Below, one piece after another: positions 48,238 through 56,688 of a stretch of DNA of 64,000 nucleotides. Positions within the stretch are counted from its first letter, which is position 1. Each line of letters starts with the position of its first letter. The DNA is from Halorubrum rutilum (lineage in GTDB: Archaea; Halobacteriota; Halobacteria; Halobacteriales; Haloferacaceae), in contig NZ_JANHDN010000003.1 in the NCBI RefSeq assembly GCF_024494565.1, forward strand, positions 124,001 to 188,000. Direction: 5' to 3'. Both the position numbers and the translations under genes were made by a program. The notes below the pieces were generated by a model. The model did no database searches. It had not been told where the DNA came from and saw nothing but the letters and a program-made list of their open reading frames with translations.

Positions 48238-50133
48238 TTAATCACCTGCGGCGGGGACGAAGGTCGTCTGATGGCCGGACGCGTCGCCGTCGCCCTCGAC
48301 GATCGCGGCCTCGAACCCGTCGACGATCTCGGCCGGCTCGAACGGGTTCCCGTTGTACTTCAGCAGGCTCGACAGGCGCTCGCCGTAGCGGCCGAGGTGC
48401 TTCTGGACGAGCCCGCGGAACTGTCCCGAGGCGGTCATCTCGACGACCAGGACCTCGTCGACGCTCTCGATGAACGCCGCCACCTGCACGGTCGGGAACG
48501 GCGCCATGTCGGAGACGCCGTACGACTTCACCGAGATCCCGGCGTCGTTGAGGCGGTCGACGGCCTCCTCGACGGTGCCCTGCTGGCTCCCGAAGGTGAG
48601 GATGCCGTACTGCGCGTCGTCGGGACCGGCGTACGAGCCGGTGTCGACGGTGTCGAGGTCGGCGCGGATCGCCTCCAGCTTCTGGGTCCGCCGGTCGATC
48701 TGCGCGACGCGGTTGTCGGGCGACTCGGCGATGTGGCCGGTCGGGTCGTGCTCGTTGCCGGTCGCGAGGAAGCGACCGCCCTTCTGACCGGGGATCGACC
48801 GCGGGGAGACGCCGTCCTCCACGTCGTGCTGGAAGCGGTGGAACTTCCCGTCCTCAGAGTGCGGCTCGTCGGCGAGCGCGTCCTCGCTCAGGGTCTTCCC
48901 GAGCGACGGGTTCGGCTCGCGGTCGAAGTGGCTCTTGGGGACGTTCGTCATCTCGCCGCCGAGCTTCTGGTCGTACAGGAGGATCGACGGGATCTGGTAC
49001 TCGTAGGCCAGCCGGAAGGCGATCCGGGACTGCTCGTACGCCTCCTCGACGGTCCCGGGCGCTAAGACGACGCGCTGGGAGTCGCCCTGCGAGGTGTAGA
49101 GGACGTGTTCGAGGTCGGACTGCTCCGGCTTGGTCGGCATCCCGGTCGAGGGGCCGGCGCGCATGGCCTCGACGAGGACGACGGGCGTCTCCGTCATCTC
49201 CGCAAGCCCGAGGGGCTCGGACATCAGGGCGAACCCGCCGCCGGAGGAGCCGGACATGGCCTTCACGCCGGCGTGCGAGGCGCCGACCGCGAGCGCGGCG
49301 GCCGCGATCTCGTCTTCGACCTGCTCGGAGATCCCGCCGAGCTTCGGCAGGTTCTTCGTCATGATGGTGAACACCTCGGTCCACGGCGTCATCGGGTAGC
49401 CGGCGATGAACCGGCAGCCCTCGTCGATGGCGCCGTAGGAGATTGCGTCCGACCCGGACATGAGCAGCTGCGTCTCGTCGTGTTCGCCCGTCGGGACGCT
49501 CACGTCGGGCGCGTCGACGTCGTACTCCTCCCGCACCTGGTCGTAGGCGGTCTGGAGGATCTCCAGGTTGGGGTCGAGGATCTTCTCCGGCATCGCGTCG
49601 CGCATGAGGTCCTGGACGTGGTCGAGGTCCATGCCGGTGATCGCGCAGGTGGCGCCGACGCCGGCGGTGTTGCGCATGACCTCGCGACCCATGTCGCGGG
49701 CGAGCCCGCGGAGGTCGAGGGAGTACACGTGCCAGTCGTTCTCCTCGGCGCGCTCCTCGAAGTTCGGGATCTCGGAGGCGTCGAGGAGCCCCTCGTCGTA
49801 GACGATGACGCCGCCCTCGCGGAGCTCGTCGAGGTTCTCCGAGAGCGGTTTGATCTCCTCGTTCCCGTAGACGGCCTCCTCCTGGGGGTTCCGGGCGAAG
49901 GAGTCGCCGAGCGCCAGCAGGAAGTTGTAGCCGTCACCGCGGGAGCTCACCGGGTCCGCCGAGGCGCGGACCTCGGTGTAGGTGTGGCCGCCGCGGATGC
50001 GGGACGGGTAGTGGCGATGCGTGAACACGTTGAGCCCCGATCGCATCAAGGCCTTTGCGAAGTTCTGGCTGGTCGAAGCGATCCCGTCGCCGGATCCCCC
50101 CGATATCCGCCAGATGAGTTCGTCGTCAGTCAT
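48238..50133 (-). CDS. porA: 2-oxoacid:ferredoxin oxidoreductase alpha subunit (pyruvate type)
   Basis: A 631-residue fused gamma-alpha subunit. The N-terminal gamma domain (about 1-190) contains ISGGSGDGIASTSQNFAKAL. The alpha part has YGAIDEGCRFIAGYPMTPWTEV, GASHAGVKAMSGSSGGGFALM and the pyrimidine-domain RAGPSTGMPTKPEQSDLEHVLY. First gene of the two-gene operon with porB. The upstream 170 bp contain a palindromic TAAAGATCTTTA about 90 bp before the ATG, suggesting a leader of around 65 bases. Confidence 0.88.
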   Translation of the reverse strand: MTDDELIWRISGGSGDGIASTSQNFAKALMRSGLNVFTHRHYPSRIRGGHTYTEVRASADPVSSRGDGYNFLLALGDSFARNPQEEAVYGNEEIKPLSENLDELREGGVIVYDEGLLDASEIPNFEERAEENDWHVYSLDLRGLARDMGREVMRNTAGVGATCAITGMDLDHVQDLMRDAMPEKILDPNLEILQTAYDQVREEYDVDAPDVSVPTGEHDETQLLMSGSDAISYGAIDEGCRFIAGYPMTPWTEVFTIMTKNLPKLGGISEQVEDEIAAAALAVGASHAGVKAMSGSSGGGFALMSEPLGLAEMTETPVVLVEAMRAGPSTGMPTKPEQSDLEHVLYTSQGDSQRVVLAPGTVEEAYEQSRIAFRLAYEYQIPSILLYDQKLGGEMTNVPKSHFDREPNPSLGKTLSEDALADEPHSEDGKFHRFQHDVEDGVSPRSIPGQKGGRFLATGNEHDPTGHIAESPDNRVAQIDRRTQKLEAIRADLDTVDTGSYAGPDDAQYGILTFGSQQGTVEEAVDRLNDAGISVKSYGVSDMAPFPTVQVAAFIESVDEVLVVEMTASGQFRGLVQKHLGRYGERLSSLLKYNGNPFEPAEIVDGFEAAIVEGDGDASGHQTTFVPAAGD

Positions 50134-50222
50134 AGTGGTATGGTAGCCCGTGAGGGCCTCGTGCGCTGTGGTTGTGGTGGTTACCTCTTAGGGCTTGCTA
50201 TGGAATCACAAGGAACAATCAT

Positions 50223-50234
50223 TAAAGATCTTTA
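50223..50234. promoter_or_regulatory. Palindrome TAAAGATCTTTA in the porA-dph5 gap
   Basis: A perfect 12-bp palindrome 90 bp before porA and 70 bp before dph5. It contains the best TATA-like sequence for porA on the minus strand, so it may be promoter and regulator site at once. Confidence 0.45.
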
Positions 50235-50274
50235 GGCGAGCGGGGGACGGGCGCGGGGATCGCCGTTCCGCGCC

Positions 50275-50280
50275 CTTTTA
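50275..50280 (+). promoter_or_regulatory. TATA-like box of dph5
   Basis: CTTTTA centred about 27 bp before the ATG at 50305, supporting a leaderless start. Confidence 0.5.
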
Positions 50281-50304
50281 GCCGCCGCCCGACCGACGGC
50301 GCGT

Positions 50305-51102
50305 ATGCTCACGTTCATCGGGCTCGGGCTCTACGACGAGCGGTCGGTCACCGTCGAGGGGCGCGAGGCGCTGCGCGCCGCGGACCGCGTCTTCGCCGAG
50401 TTCTACACCAGCCGGCTGGTCGGCGCCGACGTCGACGAGCTGGCGGCGCACCACGGCGTGGAGGTCGAGGTCCGGGACCGCGAGGGGGTCGAGCGGGACC
50501 CGGAGCCGGTCCTCGCGGCCGCCGCCGACGGCGACGTCGCCTTCTGTACCGCCGGCGACACGATGATCTCGACGACGCACGCGGACCTCCGGCTGCGCGC
50601 CGAGGACCGCGGGATCGACACGCGCGTGATCCACGGTGTGACCGCGCAGTCGGCCGCGTCGAGCCTCACCGGGCTCCAGAACTACCGGTTCGGGAAGGCG
50701 ACGACGCTCCCGTTCCCGTACGCCCACGGCGGCGGCGACGTGCCGGAGAGCGTGGTCGAGACGGTCGAGGCGAACCGGGGGCGCGGGCTTCACACCCTCG
50801 TCTACCTCGACATCAAGGTCGGCACCGGTCCGACCGGGCCCGACCCGGACCACGAGGAGTACATGACCGCCGACGTCGCGGCCGGCCTGCTCGCCGACGG
50901 CTGGCGCGACGAGCTGGCCGTCGTCGTCGCCCGGGCGGGCTCGCCCGACCCGGTGGTCGCCGCCGACCGGCTGAGCGCGCTCGCCGATCGGGAGTTCGGC
51001 GACCCCCTGCACCTCCTCGTGATCCCCGGCGACCTCCACCACGTGGAGGCCGACGCGCTCGCCGGGCTCGCCGGGGCGCCCGCGGAGCTCGTCGAGGAGT
51101 GA
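50305..51102 (+). CDS. dph5: Diphthine synthase
   Basis: A 265-residue SAM-dependent methyltransferase of the tetrapyrrole-methylase fold that builds diphthamide on elongation factor 2. Evidence: MLTFIGLGLYDERSVTVEG start, the glycine-rich VAFCTAGDTMISTTHADL, GVTAQSAASSLTGLQNYRFGKATTLPFPY, and the end domain with HLLVIPGDLHHVEADAL. Full family length. The stop codon is the first base triplet of a 16-bp tandem repeat array. Confidence 0.95.
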   Translation: MLTFIGLGLYDERSVTVEGREALRAADRVFAEFYTSRLVGADVDELAAHHGVEVEVRDREGVERDPEPVLAAAADGDVAFCTAGDTMISTTHADLRLRAEDRGIDTRVIHGVTAQSAASSLTGLQNYRFGKATTLPFPYAHGGGDVPESVVETVEANRGRGLHTLVYLDIKVGTGPTGPDPDHEEYMTADVAAGLLADGWRDELAVVVARAGSPDPVVAADRLSALADREFGDPLHLLVIPGDLHHVEADALAGLAGAPAELVEE

Positions 51103-51163
51103 GCGCGCCGGTGGGTGAGCGCCCCGGTGGATGAACGCCCCGGTAGGTGAGCGCGCCGCGGGT
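51100..51163 (+). repeat. Four 16-bp tandem repeats starting at the dph5 stop codon
   Basis: Units at 51100, 51116, 51132 and 51148 are variants of TGAGCGCGCCGGTGGG. Each begins with TGA; because 16 is not a multiple of three, the stops fall in all three frames. Confidence 0.85.
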
Positions 51164-51218
51164 CGCCCGGGGCCCACGACCGGTCGTTTGATATCCCCGT
51201 CCCGCGTTACCACAGTCC

Positions 51219-51605
51219 ATGACAGACGTGCCCGTCGAGCGGCTGATGTCCACCGACCTCGTCACGATCGCCCCGGGAGCGGCCGCCGCGGACGCGGCGA
51301 GACGCATGCTGGAGACGGGAGTGAGCTCGATCGTCGTCGTCGACGACGACGGGCGCCTGGCGGGGCTGATCACCGCGACCGACTTCGTCTCGCTCGTCCG
51401 CCGGAACGACCCGGACGACGAGACGCCCGTCGAGGCGTTCATGACGACGGACGTGGTCACCGTCTCGCCCGACGACTCCGTCGAGGAGCTCGCGGAGCCG
51501 ACCGACCGGGGGTACACGCACCTGCCGGTGGTCGCCGGGGACGGCGAGCTCGTCGGGATGCTGTCGACGACCGACCTGACGTCGTACCTCTCGGATCGGC
51601 GGTGA
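51219..51605 (+). CDS. CBS-pair domain protein
   Basis: A 128-residue protein made of two CBS motifs (about 1-58 and 68-126): VERLMSTDLVTIAPGAAAADAARRM...SIVVVDDDGRLAGLITATDFV and VEAFMTTDVVTVSPDDSVEEL...HLPVVAGDGELVGMLSTTDL. CBS pairs usually bind adenosine nucleotides and regulate partners. The second copy has a shorter helix than usual. Followed after 60 bp by a second CBS protein. Confidence 0.88.
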   Translation: MTDVPVERLMSTDLVTIAPGAAAADAARRMLETGVSSIVVVDDDGRLAGLITATDFVSLVRRNDPDDETPVEAFMTTDVVTVSPDDSVEELAEPTDRGYTHLPVVAGDGELVGMLSTTDLTSYLSDRR

Positions 51606-51665
51606 AGGCGGCCGGCGGGACCGCACACCGGAAGAGTAATCAGAAGTGGTAGCACACGACACGGC

Positions 51666-52040
51666 ATGGACCTGAACGACCGGACCCGCGTCAGCGAGAT
51701 CATGTCGACGCCGCTGGAGACCATCGGGGCGGACGAGCCGCTCCGCGAGGCCGCGCGTCGGATGGCCGACGGCGACATCAGCGCGCTCGTCGTGACGACG
51801 GGCGGCGGCTGTATCGTCACGCAGAGCGACATCGTCGGCGCCGTCGCGGCGGGCCGCGACCTCGACGAGGCCGTCGTCCGCGACGTGATGACGGAGGACG
51901 TGGAGACGGTGACGCCGGACCTCATGATGGAGGAGGTGGCGGCGATGATGACGATGTACGAGGTCAAACACCTCCCCGTCGTCGACGACGACTACGTCGG
52001 CATGGTCTCGTCGACGGACGTGGCGGCGCACCTCTCGTGA
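51666..52040 (+). CDS. CBS-pair domain protein
   Basis: A 124-residue CBS-pair protein: RVSEIMSTPLETIGADEPLREAARRMADGDISALVVTTGGG and VVRDVMTEDVETVTPDLMMEEVAAMMTMYEVKHLPVVDDD. The first motif has GGGCIVTQSDIVG where D-x-L-x-G-I would be usual. Tandem neighbour of another CBS protein; the two may be co-expressed or form hetero-oligomers (inference). Convergent with the MgtC/DUF4010 membrane protein gene. Confidence 0.88.
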   Translation: MDLNDRTRVSEIMSTPLETIGADEPLREAARRMADGDISALVVTTGGGCIVTQSDIVGAVAAGRDLDEAVVRDVMTEDVETVTPDLMMEEVAAMMTMYEVKHLPVVDDDYVGMVSSTDVAAHLS

Positions 52041-52075
52041 GCCGGGGCCGCGTCCGGACGGCCGACGCCGCCCGG

Positions 52076-53338
52076 CTACGACAGGAGTAGCGGGACGCCG
52101 ACCGCGACCCCGACCGCGATCAGCACGAGGTTCCAGACCAGCACCGGACGCACCAGTTCGCGGGCGATGCTCGCCGCGAACGCGGTCTTGACCAGGATGC
52201 TCGCGGCGGTCCCGGCGACGACCCCCGCGACCGCGGTGTCGACCGCGATCTGTCCGGTCCCGAGCAGCGAGACGGCCGTCGTCGTCGCGGTCCCGGAGGA
52301 GACGAGCCCCGCGAGGAACGACGTGGCGACGAACCCGCCCGCGCCGAAGGCCCGCTCCGCGCCGGCGGAGGCCAGGAGGACCGCGAGGAACAGCGCGCCG
52401 AACGTCAGCGCGTTCCGGAGGCTGAACGGGGAGGTGAGCTCCGCCTCCATCGCCGTCCGCCAGTCGCTCCGCCACGTCGCGATCGCGACGCCGGCGAGGG
52501 TGACCGCGCCGAGCGGCGCTCCGACCACGAGGGCGGCCTCCGGGACGAAGGCGGCGACGACCGCGGCGTTCCGGAGCGCCATCGCGGCGTTCGCCAGCAG
52601 GATCGAGCCGACGGCGACGTCGAGTAAGTCCGCTCGCCCCCTCGCGCGCTTCGCCATCTCCGCGACGACCGCCGTCGAGTTCACGAGCCCGCCGAAGAAG
52701 CCGGTGACCGCGTAGCCGCGCCCCTGGTACCGCTTCACGAGCACGTAGTTGACGAAGCCGATGGCGCTGACGGCGACGACGAGCGACCAGACGAGCCGGG
52801 GTTGGACCGCCCCCCACGGGTCGATCGTCTCGGCCGGGAGCAGCGGGAAGACGACGAACGCGAGGATGGTGAACTCCACCGCGCTCCGGACCTCCTCGCG
52901 GGAGAGCCCCCACGCGAACTCGTGGAGCTCCCGCTTCAACACGAGGAGGAGCGAGGAGAGCACCGCGACCGTCACCGCCTCGATGAAGAGCTCGGCGGCG
53001 ACGAGCGCCCCGACCCCGTACGTGACGAGCATCGACACCGAGGTGGTGAGCGAGAGGCCGTCGACGTCCGCCTCGACGAAGCTCCGGACCGCGAGCAGCA
53101 CCGCGCTGGCGACGATCAGCGCGCCGCCGACGACCAGCAGCCCGTCGGCGTCGAGGATCGAGAACACCGCGGCCGCGAGGCCGATCAGCGCGAACGTCCG
53201 GATCCCCGCCGACTTCTGGGACCACTCGCGTTCGAGCCCGAGGAACATCCCGAGCGCGGTCGCTAAGACCAGCTTCGCGACGTTGCTCTGGAGGTAGACG
53301 AGCGGGTCGACCGGGGTCGCGGCGACCGGGCTCATCAC
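52076..53338 (-). CDS. MgtC/DUF4010 family membrane protein
   Basis: A 420-residue membrane protein. The N-terminal MgtC-like region contains LGMFLGLEREWSQKSAGIRTFALIGL. The second half matches DUF4010 with GFFGGLVNSTAVVAEMAKRAR and GLVSSGTATTTAVSLL. About eleven helices. MgtC-type proteins are linked to magnesium or phosphate homeostasis; exact role here is unknown. Upstream are three TATATACCG copies at 53400-53447. Confidence 0.82.
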   Translation of the reverse strand: MMSPVAATPVDPLVYLQSNVAKLVLATALGMFLGLEREWSQKSAGIRTFALIGLAAAVFSILDADGLLVVGGALIVASAVLLAVRSFVEADVDGLSLTTSVSMLVTYGVGALVAAELFIEAVTVAVLSSLLLVLKRELHEFAWGLSREEVRSAVEFTILAFVVFPLLPAETIDPWGAVQPRLVWSLVVAVSAIGFVNYVLVKRYQGRGYAVTGFFGGLVNSTAVVAEMAKRARGRADLLDVAVGSILLANAAMALRNAAVVAAFVPEAALVVGAPLGAVTLAGVAIATWRSDWRTAMEAELTSPFSLRNALTFGALFLAVLLASAGAERAFGAGGFVATSFLAGLVSSGTATTTAVSLLGTGQIAVDTAVAGVVAGTAASILVKTAFAASIARELVRPVLVWNLVLIAVGVAVGVPLLLS

Positions 53339-53399
53339 GACCGATCACCGTCCCCATCGGAGCGTCGCGCCCGCCGAACCGTCGGTTTCATCCCTCGGA

Positions 53400-53447
53400 T
53401 ATATACCGCAAATACGCCTATAGTTTGCTATATACCGCTATATACCG
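53400..53447 (-). promoter_or_regulatory. Triple TATATACCG upstream of the MgtC/DUF4010 gene
   Basis: TATATACCG occurs at 53400, 53429 and 53439, within an AT-rich pocket in otherwise GC-rich DNA, 60-110 bp before the ATG at 53338. Copies could be alternative TATA boxes or a repeated regulator site. Confidence 0.5.
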
Positions 53448-53486
53448 ACCGCGGCGACGGGACCGGGGTCCGGTTCTCCGAGCCCG

Positions 53487-54449
53487 TCAGCGGTTCGTCG
53501 GCTCCCGGGGGAGGTCCAGCGACTCCGTCAGGTCGTGCTCCTCGCCCGTGAGCAGGTAGAGGACGTCTTCGAGGATGACGGCGAGCTCCGGGAGCTCCCG
53601 CACCGCGAGGAATGTGATCCCGATCAGCGCGACGACCGCGAGCAGCTGGCTCATGATCCGGTCGGAGATGAGAAAGGAGACCCGATACGGGTCGGTCGCG
53701 CCGAACATCGCGAGCACGAGGTCGGTCTGCCACTGCATGTACTGGTTGCCCGCGACGACGGAGATGAACGTCGTCCGGAAGATGTTGAGCACGTAGATGA
53801 GCGGGAGCGACACCGCGAGCGCGCGGAGCTTCCGCGAGAGCGGCGCCTGCACGGCGGCGACGAGACCGCCGAAGATCGCCATGCTGCCGAGGCCCGTGCA
53901 CGCGAGGACGACGTGGATCGTGACCGTGTGACCGTCGTCGAGCGTCCACGCGTACGCGGCGTCGTACCCCTCGTAGCTCGCCACGCGCTCCGGCGCGTAG
54001 CCGAGCAGGTCGATGAGGAACCCCGTCTGGGTCGCGACGGCCTCGATGAGGATCCGGCGGGGCTCGGGGAACGCGACCCCGGCGACCGAGAACGCCGGGA
54101 TCGTCTCGAACGGGAGGTAGATGAACAGCATGATCGAGATGGCCCGGGTGAGCGTGAACAGCGAGGCGCGGCCGTTGTACAGGAGGTAGCCGGCGTAGAT
54201 ACAGGCCGGGACGCCGACGAGCGCCAGGATCGACTCGACGTAGCTCTGGTGTTCGAACGCGAAGTACGGGACCGTCGACAGCCAGAAGAGCCCGAACAGC
54301 GCCCACGTGCCCGCCGCGATCGACCGGCCGACCGCCAGCCCGCGGCTGTCGAGCAGCCACGAGGCGGCGAAGAGGATCGCGACGAGCCAGGCGAACGTGA
54401 ACGTGTCGGGGACCAGGCTCAGGACCGCCGGCACGCCGGGACCGAACAT
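53487..54449 (-). CDS. artA: Archaeosortase A
   Basis: A 320-residue membrane protease-transpeptidase that removes the PGF-CTERM tail from surface-layer and other proteins and links them to lipid. About eight helices. The catalytic residues are visible: Cys184 in LACTGLGS, Arg225 in NIFRTTF and Arg264 in SDRIMSQ. Each is offset by eleven from the Haloferax numbering I recall (C173, R214, R253). Length is normal. Separated from spt5 by a purine-only tract. Confidence 0.93.
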   Translation of the reverse strand: MFGPGVPAVLSLVPDTFTFAWLVAILFAASWLLDSRGLAVGRSIAAGTWALFGLFWLSTVPYFAFEHQSYVESILALVGVPACIYAGYLLYNGRASLFTLTRAISIMLFIYLPFETIPAFSVAGVAFPEPRRILIEAVATQTGFLIDLLGYAPERVASYEGYDAAYAWTLDDGHTVTIHVVLACTGLGSMAIFGGLVAAVQAPLSRKLRALAVSLPLIYVLNIFRTTFISVVAGNQYMQWQTDLVLAMFGATDPYRVSFLISDRIMSQLLAVVALIGITFLAVRELPELAVILEDVLYLLTGEEHDLTESLDLPREPTNR

Positions 54450-54510
54450 GTCCGAACGGTCGGTCGTCGTCGAATAAAGCCCTTGTCGTTGCCGACGGCT
54501 CGTCGGGTAG

Positions 54511-54652
54511 CTCGGGGGCGAGAGAGAACGTGGGGAGGCGGGGGAAGGGCGAGAGAGGGTGGGGAAGACAGGAGAGAGCGAAAGAGGGTGGGAAAGACGG
54601 GAGAGAACGAGGAGGACGGAATCGAGAGGAGACGGGAGAGAGCGAGAGAGCC
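54511..54652. other. Polypurine tract with imperfect 30-bp tandem repeat
   Basis: From about 54511 to 54652 the plus strand is almost only A and G (12 pyrimidines in 54541-54650). A unit near GAGGGTGGGGAAGAC recurs after about 30 bp. It lies just beyond the spt5 stop, so an spt5 read-through transcript would be pyrimidine-rich here. Confidence 0.8.
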
Positions 54653-54665
54653 GAGCGCCGACGCG

Positions 54666-55118
54666 TCAGCGCTCGTCGGAGTCGAGCACCCGGATCTGGT
54701 CGCCGCGGACCGTGACCGGGATCGGGACGGTCGCCTCGTACAGCTCGACGGTCACCTGGTCTTTCCCCTCGTCGATGCGCTGGACGCGGGCCTTCTCGCC
54801 CTTGAACGGCCCGGCGATCAGCTCGACGATGTCGCCCTCGGCGATCCCCTCGACGTCGGGGGTCGGCGAGAGGAAGTGCTCGACCTCGGAGAACGGGCTC
54901 TCGGCCGGCCCCTCGGAGCCCTGGATCACGCCCCGGGCGTGGGGGATCTCGTCGAGGACCCGGGCGAAGACGCTGCCGTCGGTCGCCTCGACCATCACGT
55001 AGCTCGTGAGCTGGTCGGGGGCGATGACCGCCTGGATCTCCGGCATCTCCTTCTCGGCGAGCATGTCGGCGACGGTCCGCTCCTGGCTCGCGGTGGTCTT
55101 GACCGAGAAGATCGGCAT
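54666..55118 (-). CDS. spt5: Transcription elongation factor Spt5
   Basis: A 150-residue NusG-type protein: NGN domain (about 1-85, MPIFSVKTTASQERTVADML start) and KOW domain (about 93-148, EGDIVELIAGPFKGEKARVQRID). With Spt4 it clamps RNA polymerase and increases processivity; it also partners FttA in termination. Its ATG overlaps the secE stop codon by one base (TGATG), so the two are translationally coupled. Confidence 0.96.
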   Translation of the reverse strand: MPIFSVKTTASQERTVADMLAEKEMPEIQAVIAPDQLTSYVMVEATDGSVFARVLDEIPHARGVIQGSEGPAESPFSEVEHFLSPTPDVEGIAEGDIVELIAGPFKGEKARVQRIDEGKDQVTVELYEATVPIPVTVRGDQIRVLDSDER

Positions 55119-55294
55119 CAGGCGCCGACCCCCGGCAGGAGGCTCATGATCGCGAACATCAGGAAGCCGATGAAGCCCACGAGGAGGATGCCGGCGCCGG
55201 CGATCTTCGACACCTGGAGGAACTCGTCGGTGCTCGGCGTGCTCGCGAGCTTCAGCACCCGAACGTAGCTGTTGAGGTCGTACGGAACGTCCAT
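55118..55294 (-). CDS. secE: Preprotein translocase subunit SecE (Sec61 gamma)
   Basis: A 58-residue single-helix subunit that clamps SecY. It begins with MDVPYDLNSYVRVLKLAST, has the conserved amphipathic PSTDEFLQVSKIAGAG, and one transmembrane helix ILLVGFIGFLMFAIMSLLPG (about 36-55). Too short for many gene callers. The upstream TATA-like element is at 55320-55329, 31 bp before the ATG. Located between ftsZ and spt5 in the classical haloarchaeal order. Confidence 0.93.
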   Translation of the reverse strand: MDVPYDLNSYVRVLKLASTPSTDEFLQVSKIAGAGILLVGFIGFLMFAIMSLLPGVGA

Positions 55295-55319
55295 GTTACG
55301 ACGCGCTTCGAGACGAGAC

Positions 55320-55329
55320 GGTTTTTACC
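55320..55329 (-). promoter_or_regulatory. TATA-like box of secE-spt5
   Basis: Minus strand GGTAAAAACC, a symmetric AT-rich core centred about 31 bp before the secE ATG. Confidence 0.5.
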
Positions 55330-55432
55330 TTTTGATGCGAGGCGATCGGCGCGGCCGCGAGGAAGCAGGGAAGTCGGGGCGCGGACGCCGCCGAGGGCGG
55401 GACGGAACTCTATCGGGACGGGACGCGTCGCC

Positions 55433-56587
55433 TCACTCCACGTAGTCGATGTCTTCCATCTCCGCGGACGTCCCCTCCGGCGGCTCCCCGTTGCTGCCGT
55501 AGATCTGCGGCGACTCGACGCCGGTCACGACGATCATGGTCCGCATCTCGCCCTCAAGCTCGTCGTCGACCGAGGTGCCCCAGATGATCCGCGCGTCGGG
55601 GTCGATCCGGTCGTAGATCTCCTCGACGACGCCCTCGGCCTCCTCGATGGACATGTCGGTGCCGCCGGTGACGTTCACCAAGGCGGAGTTCGCGCCGGAG
55701 ATGTCGACGTCGAGGAGGGGCGAGCGCAGCGCGGACTTCACCGAGTCCTGCGCCTTCGAATCGGAGTCGGACTCGCCGAGCCCGATCATCGCGACGCCGC
55801 CCTTCTCCATCACGGTGCGGACGTCGGCGAAGTCGAGGTTGACCAGCCCGGGCATCGTGATGAGCTCCGTGATCCCCTTCACCGAGCGCATCAGCACCTC
55901 GTCGGACACCTTGAACGCCTGCCGGACCGGGAGCTTCCCGACCGCGTCGAGCAGACGGTCGTTGGGGACGACGATGACCGTGTCGCTCACGTCGCGGAGG
56001 CGTTCGAGCCCGGCCTCGGCGTTCGTCCGTCGGACCTCGCCCTCGGCCGTGAACGGCGTCGTGACGATGGCGATGGTGAGCGCGCCCGACTCGCGGGCGG
56101 CCTTCGCGACGACCGGGGCCGAGCCCGTGCCGGTACCGCCGCCGAGCCCGGCGGTGACGAACACCATGTCGGAGCCCTCGATGGCGTCCTGGATCTCCTC
56201 CTGAGACTCGATGGCGGCCTCCTCGCCGACCTGCGGGAGGGAGCCGGCGCCGCGCCCCTGCGTCTTCTGCTGGCCCATGAGGATCTTCGTGTCGGCCTCG
56301 ATGTTGACGAGGTGTTGAACGTCGGTGTTGGCGGCGACGAGCTTCGCGCCGTGGATCCCCTCCTCCCGCATCCGGTTGACCGTGTTGCCGCCGGCGCCCC
56401 CGCAGCCGACGACGGTGATGTTGGTCTGGAGGTCCTGCAGGACGTCCTGCAGCTCGTCGTCGGTCATCGTTCCGGACTGCGGCGGGGCGCCGGCGGTCGC
56501 GTCGTTCGCGCCGGCGCCGGCCTCCCCGGCGTCGTCGGCCGGGGATTCCTCGGCTTCGTCGATGGCGTCCTCTACGATAGAGTCCAT
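55433..56587 (-). CDS. ftsZ1: Cell division protein FtsZ (FtsZ1 type)
   Basis: A 384-residue tubulin-family GTPase forming the midcell ring. The glycine-rich tubulin signature [10 protein letters not shown] is near residue 148, and [15 protein letters not shown] opens the core. Synergy-loop and switch residues [11 protein letters not shown] are present. N-terminal acidic extension (about 50 residues) and C-terminal acidic tail as in haloarchaeal FtsZ1, whose gene is adjacent to secE and spt5. Leaderless start 30 bp after the TATA box. Confidence 0.95.
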   Translation of the reverse strand: MDSIVEDAIDEAEESPADDAGEAGAGANDATAGAPPQSGTMTDDELQDVLQDLQTNITVVGCGGAGGNTVNRMREEGIHGAKLVAANTDVQHLVNIEADTKILMGQQKTQGRGAGSLPQVGEEAAIESQEEIQDAIEGSDMVFVTAGLGGGTGTGSAPVVAKAARESGALTIAIVTTPFTAEGEVRRTNAEAGLERLRDVSDTVIVVPNDRLLDAVGKLPVRQAFKVSDEVLMRSVKGITELITMPGLVNLDFADVRTVMEKGGVAMIGLGESDSDSKAQDSVKSALRSPLLDVDISGANSALVNVTGGTDMSIEEAEGVVEEIYDRIDPDARIIWGTSVDDELEGEMRTMIVVTGVESPQIYGSNGEPPEGTSAEMEDIDYVE

Positions 56588-56612
56588 TATGTGGTGAGGT
56601 TGCGACCCGGAG

Positions 56613-56622
56613 GTATTTATTT
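56613..56622 (-). promoter_or_regulatory. TATA box of ftsZ1
   Basis: Minus strand AAATAAATAC, about 30 bp before the ATG at 56587. Confidence 0.6.
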
Positions 56623-56688
56623 TTGCCCGATCGTCTGACGCGAGTCAGACGCCGAGAGACCGGCGCGAGAGCGCGGGAGGCGTCGACT

